Shown piece by piece: positions 34,571 through 43,400 of a DNA stretch of 64,000 nt (positions are counted from its first letter, which is position 1; every line of letters begins with the position of its first letter). The position numbers and the translations under genes are program-made. Source of the stretch: Fretibacter sp964410285 (GTDB lineage: Bacteria; Pseudomonadota; Alphaproteobacteria; Caulobacterales; Maricaulaceae). The stretch is from assembly GCA_964410285.1 (NCBI GenBank), contig CAYPFR010000001.1, positions 496,001-560,000 on the forward strand. The letters are read 5' to 3'. The notes below the pieces were generated by a model that worked only from the letters and a program-made list of their open reading frames with translations, searched no databases and was not told where the DNA came from.

Positions 34571-35263
34571 CTACTTATTGGCGGCCTTTGCGACCTTTTT
34601 TGCAGACTTATTCAGGCTGGCCTTGAGGGCCTCTAGCTCGGCATCGATTGCGTCATTGGCTTCGAGCTGCGCGAACTGACTTTCGAGGCTCTCGCCGCCG
34701 CCAAGGTCAAAGGCTTCAACATGGGCCTCAAGTTCATCGACTTTGCGTTCCATGCGCTCATAGCGGGCAAGGGCGTCGTCGACTTTATGGCCTGACATCT
34801 GGCGGCGCATCTTGATCTGGCTCTTGGCCACCGTGCCGCGCATCATCAGCGATTTATGCTTGGCGCGGGCCTCGTCCAGCTTCGTTTGGAGCTTGGTAAG
34901 GTCCAGATCAGCCTTAGCAACAGCTTCGTCGAGAATATCAATCTCCGAGAGGACAACCTCAGCCATGTTTTCAGCCTGCTGCTTGGCCTGCAAAGCGCCT
35001 CTCGCCAGATCCTCGCGGTCCTTGGTGAGGGCAATTTCTGCTTTTTTCGCCCATTCTGCGGCGCGCTCTCTATAGCTCTCCGATTTACGGGCAAGCTCTT
35101 TGCGCTCTGCGATATTGCGGGCGGCATCTGTGCGGACTTCAACCAGCGTGTCTTCCATTTCTTGAATGATAAGGCGCGCGATTTTTTCCGGATTTTCGGC
35201 TTTGTCGATCATCGCGTTCAAATTTGAATTGATGATGTCACCCATGCGAGAAAATATTCCCAT
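34571..35263 (-). CDS. pspA: Phage shock protein A (PspA/IM30/ESCRT-III family)
   Basis: The 230-residue protein begins with the amphipathic helix MGIFSRMGDIINSNLN followed by ENPEKIARLIIQEME, the strongest PspA signature. The rest is long coiled-coil helix rich in Ala, Lys, Glu. PspA polymers bind stressed inner membrane; in the soluble state PspA inhibits PspF. ATG at 35263 follows AGGAG; the frame extends to 35380 but would overlap the upstream small ORF. It lies 14 bp after that ORF's stop. Confidence 0.95.
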   Translation of the reverse strand: MGIFSRMGDIINSNLNAMIDKAENPEKIARLIIQEMEDTLVEVRTDAARNIAERKELARKSESYRERAAEWAKKAEIALTKDREDLARGALQAKQQAENMAEVVLSEIDILDEAVAKADLDLTKLQTKLDEARAKHKSLMMRGTVAKSQIKMRRQMSGHKVDDALARYERMERKVDELEAHVEAFDLGGGESLESQFAQLEANDAIDAELEALKASLNKSAKKVAKAANK

Positions 35264-35277
35264 TGTGTGTCTCCTGA

Positions 35278-35424
35278 TTAAAAGATTGTTGCGATGAGGA
35301 AGCCTGCGGCAAAGAAGCCCCAGCATTCCATCTTGCGGGTTGAAAGGTAGCGAAGGAAGCGGCGGAACTTTGTTCCCCAATCCGCTTCGCTCCGGCGCGT
35401 AAATTCTTCGTCGAAATCGCGCAT
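35278..35424 (-). CDS. 48-residue membrane peptide directly upstream of pspA
   Basis: A short frame starts MRDFDEEFTRRSEADW, has a charged N-terminal half of about 30 residues and one hydrophobic helix at the C-terminus (CWGFFAAGFLIATIF). Its stop is 14 bp before the pspA start, and the pspA ribosome site lies within that gap. It begins one base after the stop of the 52-residue frame, so coupled translation is likely because it has no strong ribosome site of its own. It does not look like PspG, PspD or PspE as I know them. Confidence 0.55.
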   Translation of the reverse strand: MRDFDEEFTRRSEADWGTKFRRFLRYLSTRKMECWGFFAAGFLIATIF

Positions 35425-35425
35425 C

Positions 35426-35584
35426 TTAAATACCGAAGCCGCGAAGGTGGCACCCGGTTGACCGGCGACTCATGAGTGAAGCGCGGCGGCGTGAACGGGA
35501 GCGGCTGACCGCTTCCAGTGTTGAAACGAGCGCAGTGGCACCTGCGGTTTCGTTGTTATCAATATCGAACGTGCGATATGTCAT
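35426..35584 (-). CDS. 52-residue basic peptide, first gene of the psp operon
   Basis: The frame starts MTYRTFDIDNNETAG with an excellent AAAGGAG 7 nt upstream, and ends one base before the next small ORF. The second half is strongly basic (SRSRSRRRASLMSRRS), suggestive of nucleic-acid or lipid binding. It is the promoter-proximal gene of the minus-strand psp transcript. I know no family for it; a leader-peptide role is also possible. Confidence 0.5.
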   Translation of the reverse strand: MTYRTFDIDNNETAGATALVSTLEAVSRSRSRRRASLMSRRSTGCHLRGFGI

Positions 35585-35698
35585 TTTCTCTCTCCTTTTG
35601 CTGACCCCTTTCGGTGCCGATGTGATCCCCGTAAATTTTTGCGGGCTCTTGTGCTGCCCTTCAGTGGGTGGCGACATCCATAAGATGACAGAGCTGAG

Positions 35699-35716
35699 AA
35701 AAATGTCGACATTTTT
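35699..35716. promoter_or_regulatory. 18-bp perfect palindrome in the pspF/psp divergent promoter region
   Basis: AAAAATGTCGACATTTTT reads the same on both strands. It is centred at 35707.5, while the midpoint between the start of the small psp ORF (35584) and the start of the pspF-like gene (35834) is 35709. It lies in an AT-rich gap, and a dimeric regulator binding site is the natural reading. No convincing sigma-54 -24/-12 pair was found beside it. Confidence 0.5.
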
Positions 35717-35833
35717 TAAGTTATTGAAATATATGAGATTTTCAAAAAATTCCAAATTTGATGAAAAAATAGTGGTAAAAAAAACTAAAAAATTAGCTTT
35801 CAAAACCTAACGAATTAGTACAAAAAGCTAATA

Positions 35834-36895
35834 ATGGCTTTGATCGCACAGCAACCCATTGGGGAGTCGGAATCGTTTCACGCACTTATGGACCGCGTAA
35901 GTGATGTGGCCGCGCTTGAGAATGCGGCTTTGCTGACGGGGGAGCGGGGCACGGGCAAGGAATTGATCGCCTCGCGTCTGCATTTTCTCTCCCCGCGCTG
36001 GGAGCAAGTCTATGTCTCTCTAAATTGTGCCGCTTATGATGATGAGGCACTGGATCGAGAATTATGCGGGGAAGTGTTTTATGATAGCCGGCCGGATCAG
36101 CTTGGCGCGTTTGAGCGGGCAAATGGCGGGACTCTATTCCTTGATCATGTTGATGATTGTTCGCCGCGCCTCCAAGAGAAACTCCTCTCTATACTTGAGC
36201 ACGGACAGATTCGGCCCATTGGCAGTCAGGAGGAAGCGCAGAGCATTGATGTGCGCCTTGTGAGCGCAACTTCGATTGATTTACCTGCGGCGGCGGCGCG
36301 CGGTGAGTTTCGTGCTGATTTGATTGACCGGATTGCTTTTGATGTCATTAGCCTGCCGCCGCTTCGGGCGCGTCCTGAGGATTTTGCCCCGCTCATTGCG
36401 CATTTTGGCCGAAAAATGGCGGCCAAATTAGGCGCCGCGCGTTTTCCCGGACTCACCCCCGAAGCCAGTGCCCATCTCATGCGCCAAGCGTGGCCCGGCA
36501 ATGTGCGCGAGTTAAAGCTCGCGGTTGAGCGCAGCGTTGCAAAGGCGTTTTTAGCCGATGAGGCCTTGTCCCTGCCCATTGATGATCTTGTGCTGGACCC
36601 CTTTGCGGGGCCCTATCGCTTAACCCATGCGCCAATTGCGGCGCAGGTGCAAGGTCAGGACCATGCAAAGATAAGTGGGCCGGCCACGACCGCTATGCAC
36701 CCCGCGCAAAATAGGGCCGAAGCAGAGCCGCAGGCCGCTTTGGACTTTGCAGGGCGCGTCATGATTTTTGAACGGGGGCTGATTGATGAAGCCATGAGTT
36801 TTGCGCGCGGCCATCAGGGGCGGGCGTCAGAATATTTGGGTTTAACCTATCATCAATTTCGCGGCTTGCTGCGAAAGCATGGCCTTAAGAAATAA
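35834..36895 (+). CDS. PspF-like AAA+ activator lacking the GAFTGA loop
   Basis: The 353-residue protein has no receiver domain and starts with the AAA+ core, as PspF does. Walker A is GERGTGKE (36-43). FRADLIDRIAFDVISLPPLR and WPGNVRELK match PspF closely, and a Fis-type helix-turn-helix ends the protein (EYLGLTYHQFRGLLRKHG). Two key parts are altered: the segment between ELCGE and GAFERANGG (about 80-90) lacks GAFTGA and is shorter, and Walker B reads LFLDH, with His105 in place of Glu. It may not act on sigma-54 in the normal way. It is divergent from the psp operon, its likely target. Confidence 0.85.
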   Translation: MALIAQQPIGESESFHALMDRVSDVAALENAALLTGERGTGKELIASRLHFLSPRWEQVYVSLNCAAYDDEALDRELCGEVFYDSRPDQLGAFERANGGTLFLDHVDDCSPRLQEKLLSILEHGQIRPIGSQEEAQSIDVRLVSATSIDLPAAAARGEFRADLIDRIAFDVISLPPLRARPEDFAPLIAHFGRKMAAKLGAARFPGLTPEASAHLMRQAWPGNVRELKLAVERSVAKAFLADEALSLPIDDLVLDPFAGPYRLTHAPIAAQVQGQDHAKISGPATTAMHPAQNRAEAEPQAALDFAGRVMIFERGLIDEAMSFARGHQGRASEYLGLTYHQFRGLLRKHGLKK

Positions 36896-36937
36896 ACTCC
36901 CGAGACCTATTTGGCAATCACGCCCCCATTGCGGGGC

Positions 36938-37681
36938 TTAGCTTTTGGATTTTGGCTTAGGCCCGGGCTTTTTGCGCGGCGTACCGTCAAGCTTGTAGCC
37001 CGGGCGGCGCTTGGTCGTAGTTTTTGAGGCTGTTGTTTTTTTGACAGTGGCCTTTTTGGCTGCCGTTTTGCGCGGGGTGGTTTTCTTGGTGGCTGGCGTT
37101 TTTGTAGCCGGTTTCTTGGCGGCGGCTGTTTTTGGAGCTGTTTTCGAAGATGTCTTTGACGGCGATCTTTTAGGGCGAGTTCTCTGCGCCGTTGATTGCG
37201 TTGAGGCCTTGGCCGTCGCCTTTTTTTTCGCAACAGGCTTGATTTGCGGCTTATTTGTTTTCAGCGTGGTGCGCACATCACTGGCAGCAGATTTCGTCGC
37301 TGTACTTGTTTTATCAACTGCTGATTTGGTTGCTTCTTGGGCGCGGCGGGCGGCAAGCTCGGCGGCCTTTTTTGCTTCTGCCACGGGGTCTATATCGGCC
37401 GTCTCAGATTTGCCGCCGTCCGGCGAAATATTGTCATTTATGCGGAAAATCGCAATCGCAAGCTCGGCAATAATTCTAAGCGCGACGACATAGAAAAGAA
37501 AACGTGCAAAGAAAAATAAAAAATCAAAAAGGGCGGCAAACCACTCAAGCTTAATCGCGCCGAGCATTTCCGCCATGAATAATAGCGCTAGGTTTAACAG
37601 GCCGAGCCAAAAGGCAGCACGTACAAGGCCTTCTTTAAGCAATTTGTCAAATGAGAAAAAGAAATGAAAGAGCTTAGACAT
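36938..37681 (-). CDS. DUF4282 membrane protein with histone-H1-like basic tail
   Basis: The 247-residue protein has an N-terminal DUF4282-type membrane domain (about 1-88, two helices, ending in the typical RIIAELAIAIFRINDN) followed by an Ala-rich linker and a tail of about 130 residues made of Lys, Thr, Ala, Pro repeats (KKPATKTPATKKTTPRK and similar), closing with GTPRKKPGPKPK, an AT-hook-like end. Such tails bind DNA or RNA non-specifically. ATG at 37681 follows GGAG; a longer frame to 37774 is unsupported. A membrane-to-nucleoid tether is an inference. Confidence 0.72.
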   Translation of the reverse strand: MSKLFHFFFSFDKLLKEGLVRAAFWLGLLNLALLFMAEMLGAIKLEWFAALFDFLFFFARFLFYVVALRIIAELAIAIFRINDNISPDGGKSETADIDPVAEAKKAAELAARRAQEATKSAVDKTSTATKSAASDVRTTLKTNKPQIKPVAKKKATAKASTQSTAQRTRPKRSPSKTSSKTAPKTAAAKKPATKTPATKKTTPRKTAAKKATVKKTTASKTTTKRRPGYKLDGTPRKKPGPKPKSKS

Positions 37682-37926
37682 ATAATCTCCGCGCGCCCGG
37701 TGAATTTCCTTAAGCATAGCGCAGCGCATTATAATCTCAAGCAGAATTACCCAACTATTCCTACCAGACGCCAAAGCGTGATGATTAGGGGCACGAGAGG
37801 CTACGAAATATCCCGATCAGACCAACTGGCTTGATCACTTGACCCTTGATCACCTAGCCCCTAAGCGTGCCGTGACTGGGGTGGTGAAAAAAGTCGATTT
37901 GCGATTTCTTTTCGCGTCATGCGGCG

Positions 37927-39699
37927 ATGGGTATCTGCCTTGTGCTGCTAAACATAAATTCGCCGCCAATTGAGAGATATATTTTGACACATTTTTCTGA
38001 GCTTTCGCTCGCCTCGCCGCTCATGCGCGCCATTAGTGAGCATGGCTATAGCACGCCAACACCCATTCAAGCGCGCGCTATTCCCATTGTAAAAGACGGC
38101 CATGACCTGCTTGGGATTGCGCAAACAGGCACAGGCAAGACAGCGGCATTTGCCCTCCCTGTGCTGGATTATCTCGCGCGTAAAGACATTCCCGCGCCCA
38201 AACGCGGTGGGCGCGTCTTGGTCCTCGCCCCAACGCGTGAACTTGCCCAGCAAATCGCGAGCTCTTTTCGCGAATATGCGCGTTATATGGATTTGTCCGT
38301 CGCGTGTATTTTCGGCGGGGCCTCTGTGCGGGGCCAAATCAAAGCCGTCGTCGGCGGGAATGACGTACTTGTTGCTACCCCAGGGCGGCTGATTGACCTG
38401 ATTGAGCAAAAGGCCTTGCGCCTATCTGATATTGAAGTGCTGATCTTGGATGAGGCGGACCAGATGATGGATATGGGCTTTATCCATGCACTGCGCAAAA
38501 TTGTGCCGCTCTTGCCCAAAGAACGACAGACCTTGTTTTTTTCCGCCACAATGCCCAAGAAAATCTCGCAGCTCGCCGAGCAATTTTTGACGCGTCCAAA
38601 AACCGTGAAGATTGCGCCCGCTGCGACCACAGCGGAACGCGTAGAGCAGCAAGCCTATAAGGTCAATAAGGCCGAAAAACAGGCCTTGCTGGTGAGCTGC
38701 CTGAACAAATTTGATTATGACTGCGCGCTTGTATTCTCGCGCACCAAGCACGGCGCGGACCGAATTGTCAAAAAACTCGCGGCGGCGGGCATCAAGGCTG
38801 CGGCGTTGCACGGCAATAAAAGCCAAGGTCAGCGCCAGCGCATATTGGCGGAATTTAAATCCGGGAAAACCAAAGTTTTGATTGCGACTGACATTGCCGC
38901 GCGGGGAATTGATATTGACGGGATTACCCACGTTATCAATTATGACTTGCCCAATGTGGCCGATCAATACGTACACCGTATTGGCCGCACGGCGCGGGCA
39001 GGGCGTTCTGGACTGGCCGTCTCTTTTTGCTCCCCTGATGAAGCGGCTTATCTCAAAGATATTCAAAAATTGATTAAGCAGACTTTGCCGGTTATGCCCC
39101 TGCCTGAGAATTTCAACAAAGTGGTTGCCGAGGTCTCGCGCCTTAAACCCGTCAAAACAGCCGGCAATAGCCACACGCCGCGAAATGACCCGCGCCGAGA
39201 GAAAAAGCGCAAATCTGGGTTTCGCAAAAAAGCGAATGCGGCACAGGCCGAAGTTGATTCTGCCCTAACTGATCAGGGCGAGGTCCCCAAAGGCGGGCCG
39301 CAGCGCAGCAAAAACCCCGACGGTTCCCGGGCGGAGCGCAAAACACGTAAGTCAGCTCACAAACCCCGTTCCCGCGCACCGCGTAAAACAGAGGGCGGTC
39401 ATCAACCCCGAAGCGGGCAGGAGGAGCGCCAAGACAGCAGCGCGGCGGGCGGCGGATTTAGGCGCAAGCCGCGTTCTAAAAATCGCCCTGGGCGCGGCGA
39501 GGCCAAAGAAAAAGCAGCGCGCCCCGACCGGAGAGATAACGGTAAACCGAAGGCTGGCGGGCAAGAGGCCCGCAAGGGCCCTAAACCCGGGCAAAGCGGC
39601 AGCAAGACAAACCGCCGAACACCTCGCCGCACTGACCCAAGCGCAGGTGGGCGGCCAAATAGAGGAGGCGGGGACGCGCCGCCCAAACGCCGCCGCTAA
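37927..39699 (+). CDS. DEAD-box RNA helicase, RhlE-like
   Basis: The 590-residue protein has the complete helicase core: Q motif with PTPIQARAIP, motif I AQTGTGKT, PTRELAQQ, TPGRLIDL, DEAD in VLILDEADQMMDMGF, SAT, then ATDIAARGIDI and HRIGRTARAGRSG. After about residue 400 there is a 190-residue Arg/Lys/Gly/Pro-rich disordered tail, probably for RNA binding. RhlE-type helicases act in ribosome assembly and RNA decay. A TTG at 37984 after GAGAG is an alternative start that would remove 19 untypical residues. Confidence 0.9.
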   Translation: MGICLVLLNINSPPIERYILTHFSELSLASPLMRAISEHGYSTPTPIQARAIPIVKDGHDLLGIAQTGTGKTAAFALPVLDYLARKDIPAPKRGGRVLVLAPTRELAQQIASSFREYARYMDLSVACIFGGASVRGQIKAVVGGNDVLVATPGRLIDLIEQKALRLSDIEVLILDEADQMMDMGFIHALRKIVPLLPKERQTLFFSATMPKKISQLAEQFLTRPKTVKIAPAATTAERVEQQAYKVNKAEKQALLVSCLNKFDYDCALVFSRTKHGADRIVKKLAAAGIKAAALHGNKSQGQRQRILAEFKSGKTKVLIATDIAARGIDIDGITHVINYDLPNVADQYVHRIGRTARAGRSGLAVSFCSPDEAAYLKDIQKLIKQTLPVMPLPENFNKVVAEVSRLKPVKTAGNSHTPRNDPRREKKRKSGFRKKANAAQAEVDSALTDQGEVPKGGPQRSKNPDGSRAERKTRKSAHKPRSRAPRKTEGGHQPRSGQEERQDSSAAGGGFRRKPRSKNRPGRGEAKEKAARPDRRDNGKPKAGGQEARKGPKPGQSGSKTNRRTPRRTDPSAGGRPNRGGGDAPPKRRR

Positions 39700-39721
39700 A
39701 GGGCCGGCTGTAAAGGCCAAC

Positions 39722-39761
39722 TCAAAACAAAAGGCCGCAGGAACCGAAGGTTCTGCGGCCT
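39722..39761 (-). terminator. Intrinsic terminator of the ydbH-ynbE-ydbL operon
   Basis: On the minus strand AGGCCGCAGAACC pairs with GGTTCCTGCGGCCT (one bulged base, tight loop) and is followed by TTTGTTTTG. It lies 55 bp past the DUF1318 gene. The plus strand side lacks a T-run, though it may also slow transcripts from the helicase gene. Confidence 0.7.
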
Positions 39762-39816
39762 AAACTTTGTCGGGTCCCTATGATGGGCAAACGCGCGAGG
39801 CGAGGGGTAGACGGCG

Positions 39817-40203
39817 TTATTTGGTCATCCATTTGCCATTCGCGGCTAGAATTTTACTTCCGCTTGGCGCTTTGGCGATAAGCTTTTCGCCAGTAAGCGC
39901 CGCAACGACTTCTACGGAGACGCCCTGCGCTTCGGCCAGTTTGGTATAGTGCGATTTACGGCCAATATTGATTTCGTTCATCGCCCCGCGTTCTGCGCTG
40001 CTAAGGGTCATGCCGGACACGGCTTCAAGATAGCCTGCGGCTGTCTCGCCAATCTTTCCAGCGGATTTCGCGGCGTCAACCGTGGCACGCGCGGCGCTTT
40101 GGGCGGTCGCTTCGGGCGCTGCCGCTGAATTGGCGATAAATACGCCGCCGCTGATGAGGGCGAGGGCGGCAAAGCCGCTCATAAATTTCGTTCTTAAGCT
40201 CAT
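39817..40203 (-). CDS. ydbL: DUF1318 (YdbL-family) periplasmic protein
   Basis: The 128-residue protein has a signal peptide (to about residue 29) and the DUF1318 fold: AAKSAGKIGETAAGYL, AMNEINIGRKSHYTKLAEAQ, AALTGEKLIAKAP and a final NGKWMTK. In E. coli ydbL is the last gene of ydbH-ynbE-ydbL, whose products support YdbH in carrying phospholipid to the outer membrane. AAAGGAGGT precedes the start. The ynbE-like gene ends 12 bp upstream. Confidence 0.85.
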   Translation of the reverse strand: MSLRTKFMSGFAALALISGGVFIANSAAAPEATAQSAARATVDAAKSAGKIGETAAGYLEAVSGMTLSSAERGAMNEINIGRKSHYTKLAEAQGVSVEVVAALTGEKLIAKAPSGSKILAANGKWMTK

Positions 40204-40215
40204 AGTGACCTCCTT

Positions 40216-40407
40216 TTAGAACAGGTCGGGGTTATCGGCGATCAGATCTTCGACGTCTTGGTCCAAACGTACGCGGACTTCCTGATCAATTTTGACGTTC
40301 AGATTAATTTCAATCGGCTTATCAGGCGCCACAATTTGCAGCTTTGGCTGACAGGCACCCAGCAGGAACATTGTCCCTGCGCCGGCTATCAATATCTGTT
40401 TCATCAT
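40216..40407 (-). CDS. ynbE: YnbE-like lipoprotein
   Basis: The 63-residue product has a lipoprotein signal with lipobox LLGAC near residue 19, then a short mature part PKLQIVAPDKPIEINLNVKI, the YnbE signature. In E. coli YnbE is an outer-membrane lipoprotein that stacks onto YdbH to extend the lipid bridge. Start may be either of two consecutive ATGs (40407 or 40404). It lies between ydbH and ydbL, the same order as in enterobacteria. Confidence 0.85.
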   Translation of the reverse strand: MMKQILIAGAGTMFLLGACQPKLQIVAPDKPIEINLNVKIDQEVRVRLDQDVEDLIADNPDLF

Positions 40408-40479
40408 GACTTTATATCCTTTTCATCCTGAACTTGGGATTAACACTGCATTAATACAAGGGCTTATCTCATCAAAGCC

Positions 40480-43400
40480 TTAATTGGCGGGGCGCTCGCC
40501 GCCGCTTTTGCGATCAGCCTCTATGTAACGTTTGAAAGAGGACAGATTGCTGCCGGGCTTGAGCGATCGCGCGATATTAAACAGTTCGCCCTCTATAACT
40601 GTATTAAATTTAAACTGCGCGCCATAAAGCACATCGGGATTACTCCCCAAAAAGCTCATCGCAACGGTCATGGGCCCGTCAAGCGGCCCATCCATGCGCA
40701 CTTCAAGGGTCTCATATCGTAGGTTTCGCAGGCTCTCTAGTGCCATTTGGCTTAGCTGATTGGGGTTATTCAACTCATCTGCTGTGGCCTCAATGGGGCG
40801 TTTGGGATTAAGGCTAAATTGTATCAGGCCCCCGTCGACGACGCGCATTACTCCGCCCTCGACCCGCACGTTTACGCCGTCCACGAGAACCGGTAGTTTT
40901 CCGGTAACGTCGCCTGTGACTTTCAGGTCCTCGCCGCCAAAGCCGCCAAGAAGATCGCCCAGATCAACATCATCAACCGTTAAAACGACGCGGTTCTTGG
41001 TTTGATCAAAGCGCCATATCACAGGCTCCAGCGCAATGGCGCCATCCCCCATCGGCCAGCTCGCATCAATAATGCGAATAGCATTGGGAATAAGTTCATA
41101 GCTAATAGTACCGTTCTCAAGTGGTAGTCCCGGGTTAAATTTTTCCACGGTAAGTGTCTGCATACCCGAGCTTTGAAGGGGAAAGACCGAGGTGAGCTGA
41201 ATTTCTGTGCTCACGCCCGTAAACGGGCCGGGCAGGGTACCAAAATTCAGATTATGAATTTTCACGCTGCCAAAGGATTGCAGCGGCGCATCTGGAGAGA
41301 ATGAGACATCAATTTGCGCAGATACGGTACCGGTGACATCGGCGATCTTGCCCTGTAGCGAGGGTACAAGATTTTGCGGCTGAAGTTTTCTAGGCGCAAA
41401 GGTGAGCTGGGGTATCAGGATTTTGGCATTGCCGCGGCCCTCTTGCATATCAAAGCTGATTTCAATGGGGACATCTTCGGCTTCGGGCAGAACGGTAAAG
41501 CTTTCACCCGTGAACTTGCCGTCCTTAAACCCGACGGAGCCGCGCAGCGGAAGTTCTGGAAGCTCGGCCGCCGCGAAGGCGATCTTGCCCGCGCTTGCAT
41601 AGCTTTCGCCGCCAAAGTCCAGACGGTAATTTGCAGGCGTTCCCTCAATTGCGATCATGATGGCGGGGGCCGAGAGTTGATCGGTCTTGGCCCGCGCGGC
41701 GCTGGCCTCAAGCGTAAAATACACATCTTGCCCGGGGATAAGGCGGGCGGTGACGTTCGCGGCAGGGGCGCCAAAAACCGCATTATTACCGACGAAATCA
41801 TCGGTCGTTATCTCGGCCTCGCTGAGCGCAATGTCCCAATCTTGCTGGGCCGGGGCGATGCGCCCGCTTAGCTTTGCGCGGGCAATATCAACGGAAAGCT
41901 CGCGGCCTGTTGTTGTTTCTCGTAATACCATAGTGACGTTTTGCGGTTGCGCCGCCATGACGCCGCTGCCGTCCGCTAATCGCTGATAGAGCGCCGAGGT
42001 GTTTTTATCGCTGGGCGGCAGGGTAAATAACGCGCCATGGGCGCTCCAGCCTGAGGGCATGACAAATTCTGCGGCCTGTATCGGCGTGCCCGCCTCGGGC
42101 GCGAAGTAGGTCTTCAGCCCGCCGCCGCGCATATCTAGCCGCAGAGCCCCGCGCCCCAATAACCCGCGCGCATAGCCGCCGGGCAGGGGGCCGTCATAAT
42201 CAAAAGGAAGCTGCGCGGTCATCTCGCGCAGGCCGCCCCTATTTATAAAACGCACATCGGCGCGCGTCGCCGCAAGGCGCACAGGGCCCTCGGAGGCGTC
42301 TGCCCGCCATTCATCCGCGATCTCTGTAGTCACTGAAACGCCGGAAATAGTCTCTAATGTTAACCCGTTGGGCGAGCTTGCCATTACCTTTAGCCCAAGG
42401 AGATTAAGCGGCCGCGCGCCCGATATTTTTGCGTCGGCCTTAAGCTCCAATACCTCGCTTTGGCGGTTATAGGCGTAAAACGGCGTTGTTTTCCCCGCTT
42501 CCTGCGCGCCGCTTGATCCAAGGGGCGAAATCACGGCACTGGTTTTGCGGCTGTCTATGCGCAATGGGGACTTAAGGGTAAGTTGCACATCGTCGCCACT
42601 GCGCAAAAACCCGCCGCGCCCTGAAAGCTCGGCATCATAAAGCAGGGCCTTAATCGAATGCGTCAGGCCTTTGGCAAAATGCGTCGTCACGGGGGCGGCG
42701 CTCATGGCGTCATATAAGGTGATTGTTTTGGCAAGTTCGTGACGGCTCTGCTCTGTGCCATATGAAAGCTGGCTTGCGGATATATCCCAGTGGCCATCTG
42801 CCTCGCGGATTGCGGCTGAATTGGGACGCACGGCAAAGCCTCCGTCCCAGTCAAGCTGGCCAGAGCCGGCGGAAAGCCGTTCACTTTTAAGATCAGAGAA
42901 GCGGATTGCAAGCGGGCCGCTAATATGGCTTAGCCCATCAACAAGGTCGAAATTAACATCTGCCGTAACATTTGCGCGTCCAATCTCCCCGAGCGGGTGG
43001 CTTAGTGCCGTGAAATCTAGCTCGCCTGAAATGAAATTTTTTCCGGGTGCAATATTGGCCGTAATTTTGCCGCCGCCGCTAGTCCGCAGCGCCCCAAAGG
43101 CAAATTGTGAAGGTTCAATGGTCACATCCGCTTTCAGGTTCTCAAAGGAGAGAAAGGTAAGATCGCCGCTGGCTTTTACCGGACCATAAGGGCTTAGGAT
43201 TTCAATGCGGCTCTTGGAAAGGTGCAGCCCGCCTGGCGGCAAGACAAGCGGCTGATCTCCGCGGGGCTCCGGTAGCCAGCCATCGATAATTTTTCCCTGT
43301 TTATCAACGGTGAGCCGCAAACTCGCGCCGGAAAATTCCACGCGTTTCATGCGGCCCTCCAAAGCTTCGCGCCAGTCATAATCCACCAAAAGACTATCGG

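Noticed and set aside
35641..35659. A GG-N10-GC pair on the minus strand upstream of the psp small ORFs, possible sigma-54 promoter
   Set aside because: The flanks (GGGCAG and GAGCCC) match the TGGCAC and TTGCA consensus poorly, and the pair falls on a GC palindrome likely to arise by chance.
38422..39174. A 250-codon minus-strand frame inside the DEAD-box helicase gene
   Set aside because: Shadow of the helicase core; the plus strand has every helicase motif.
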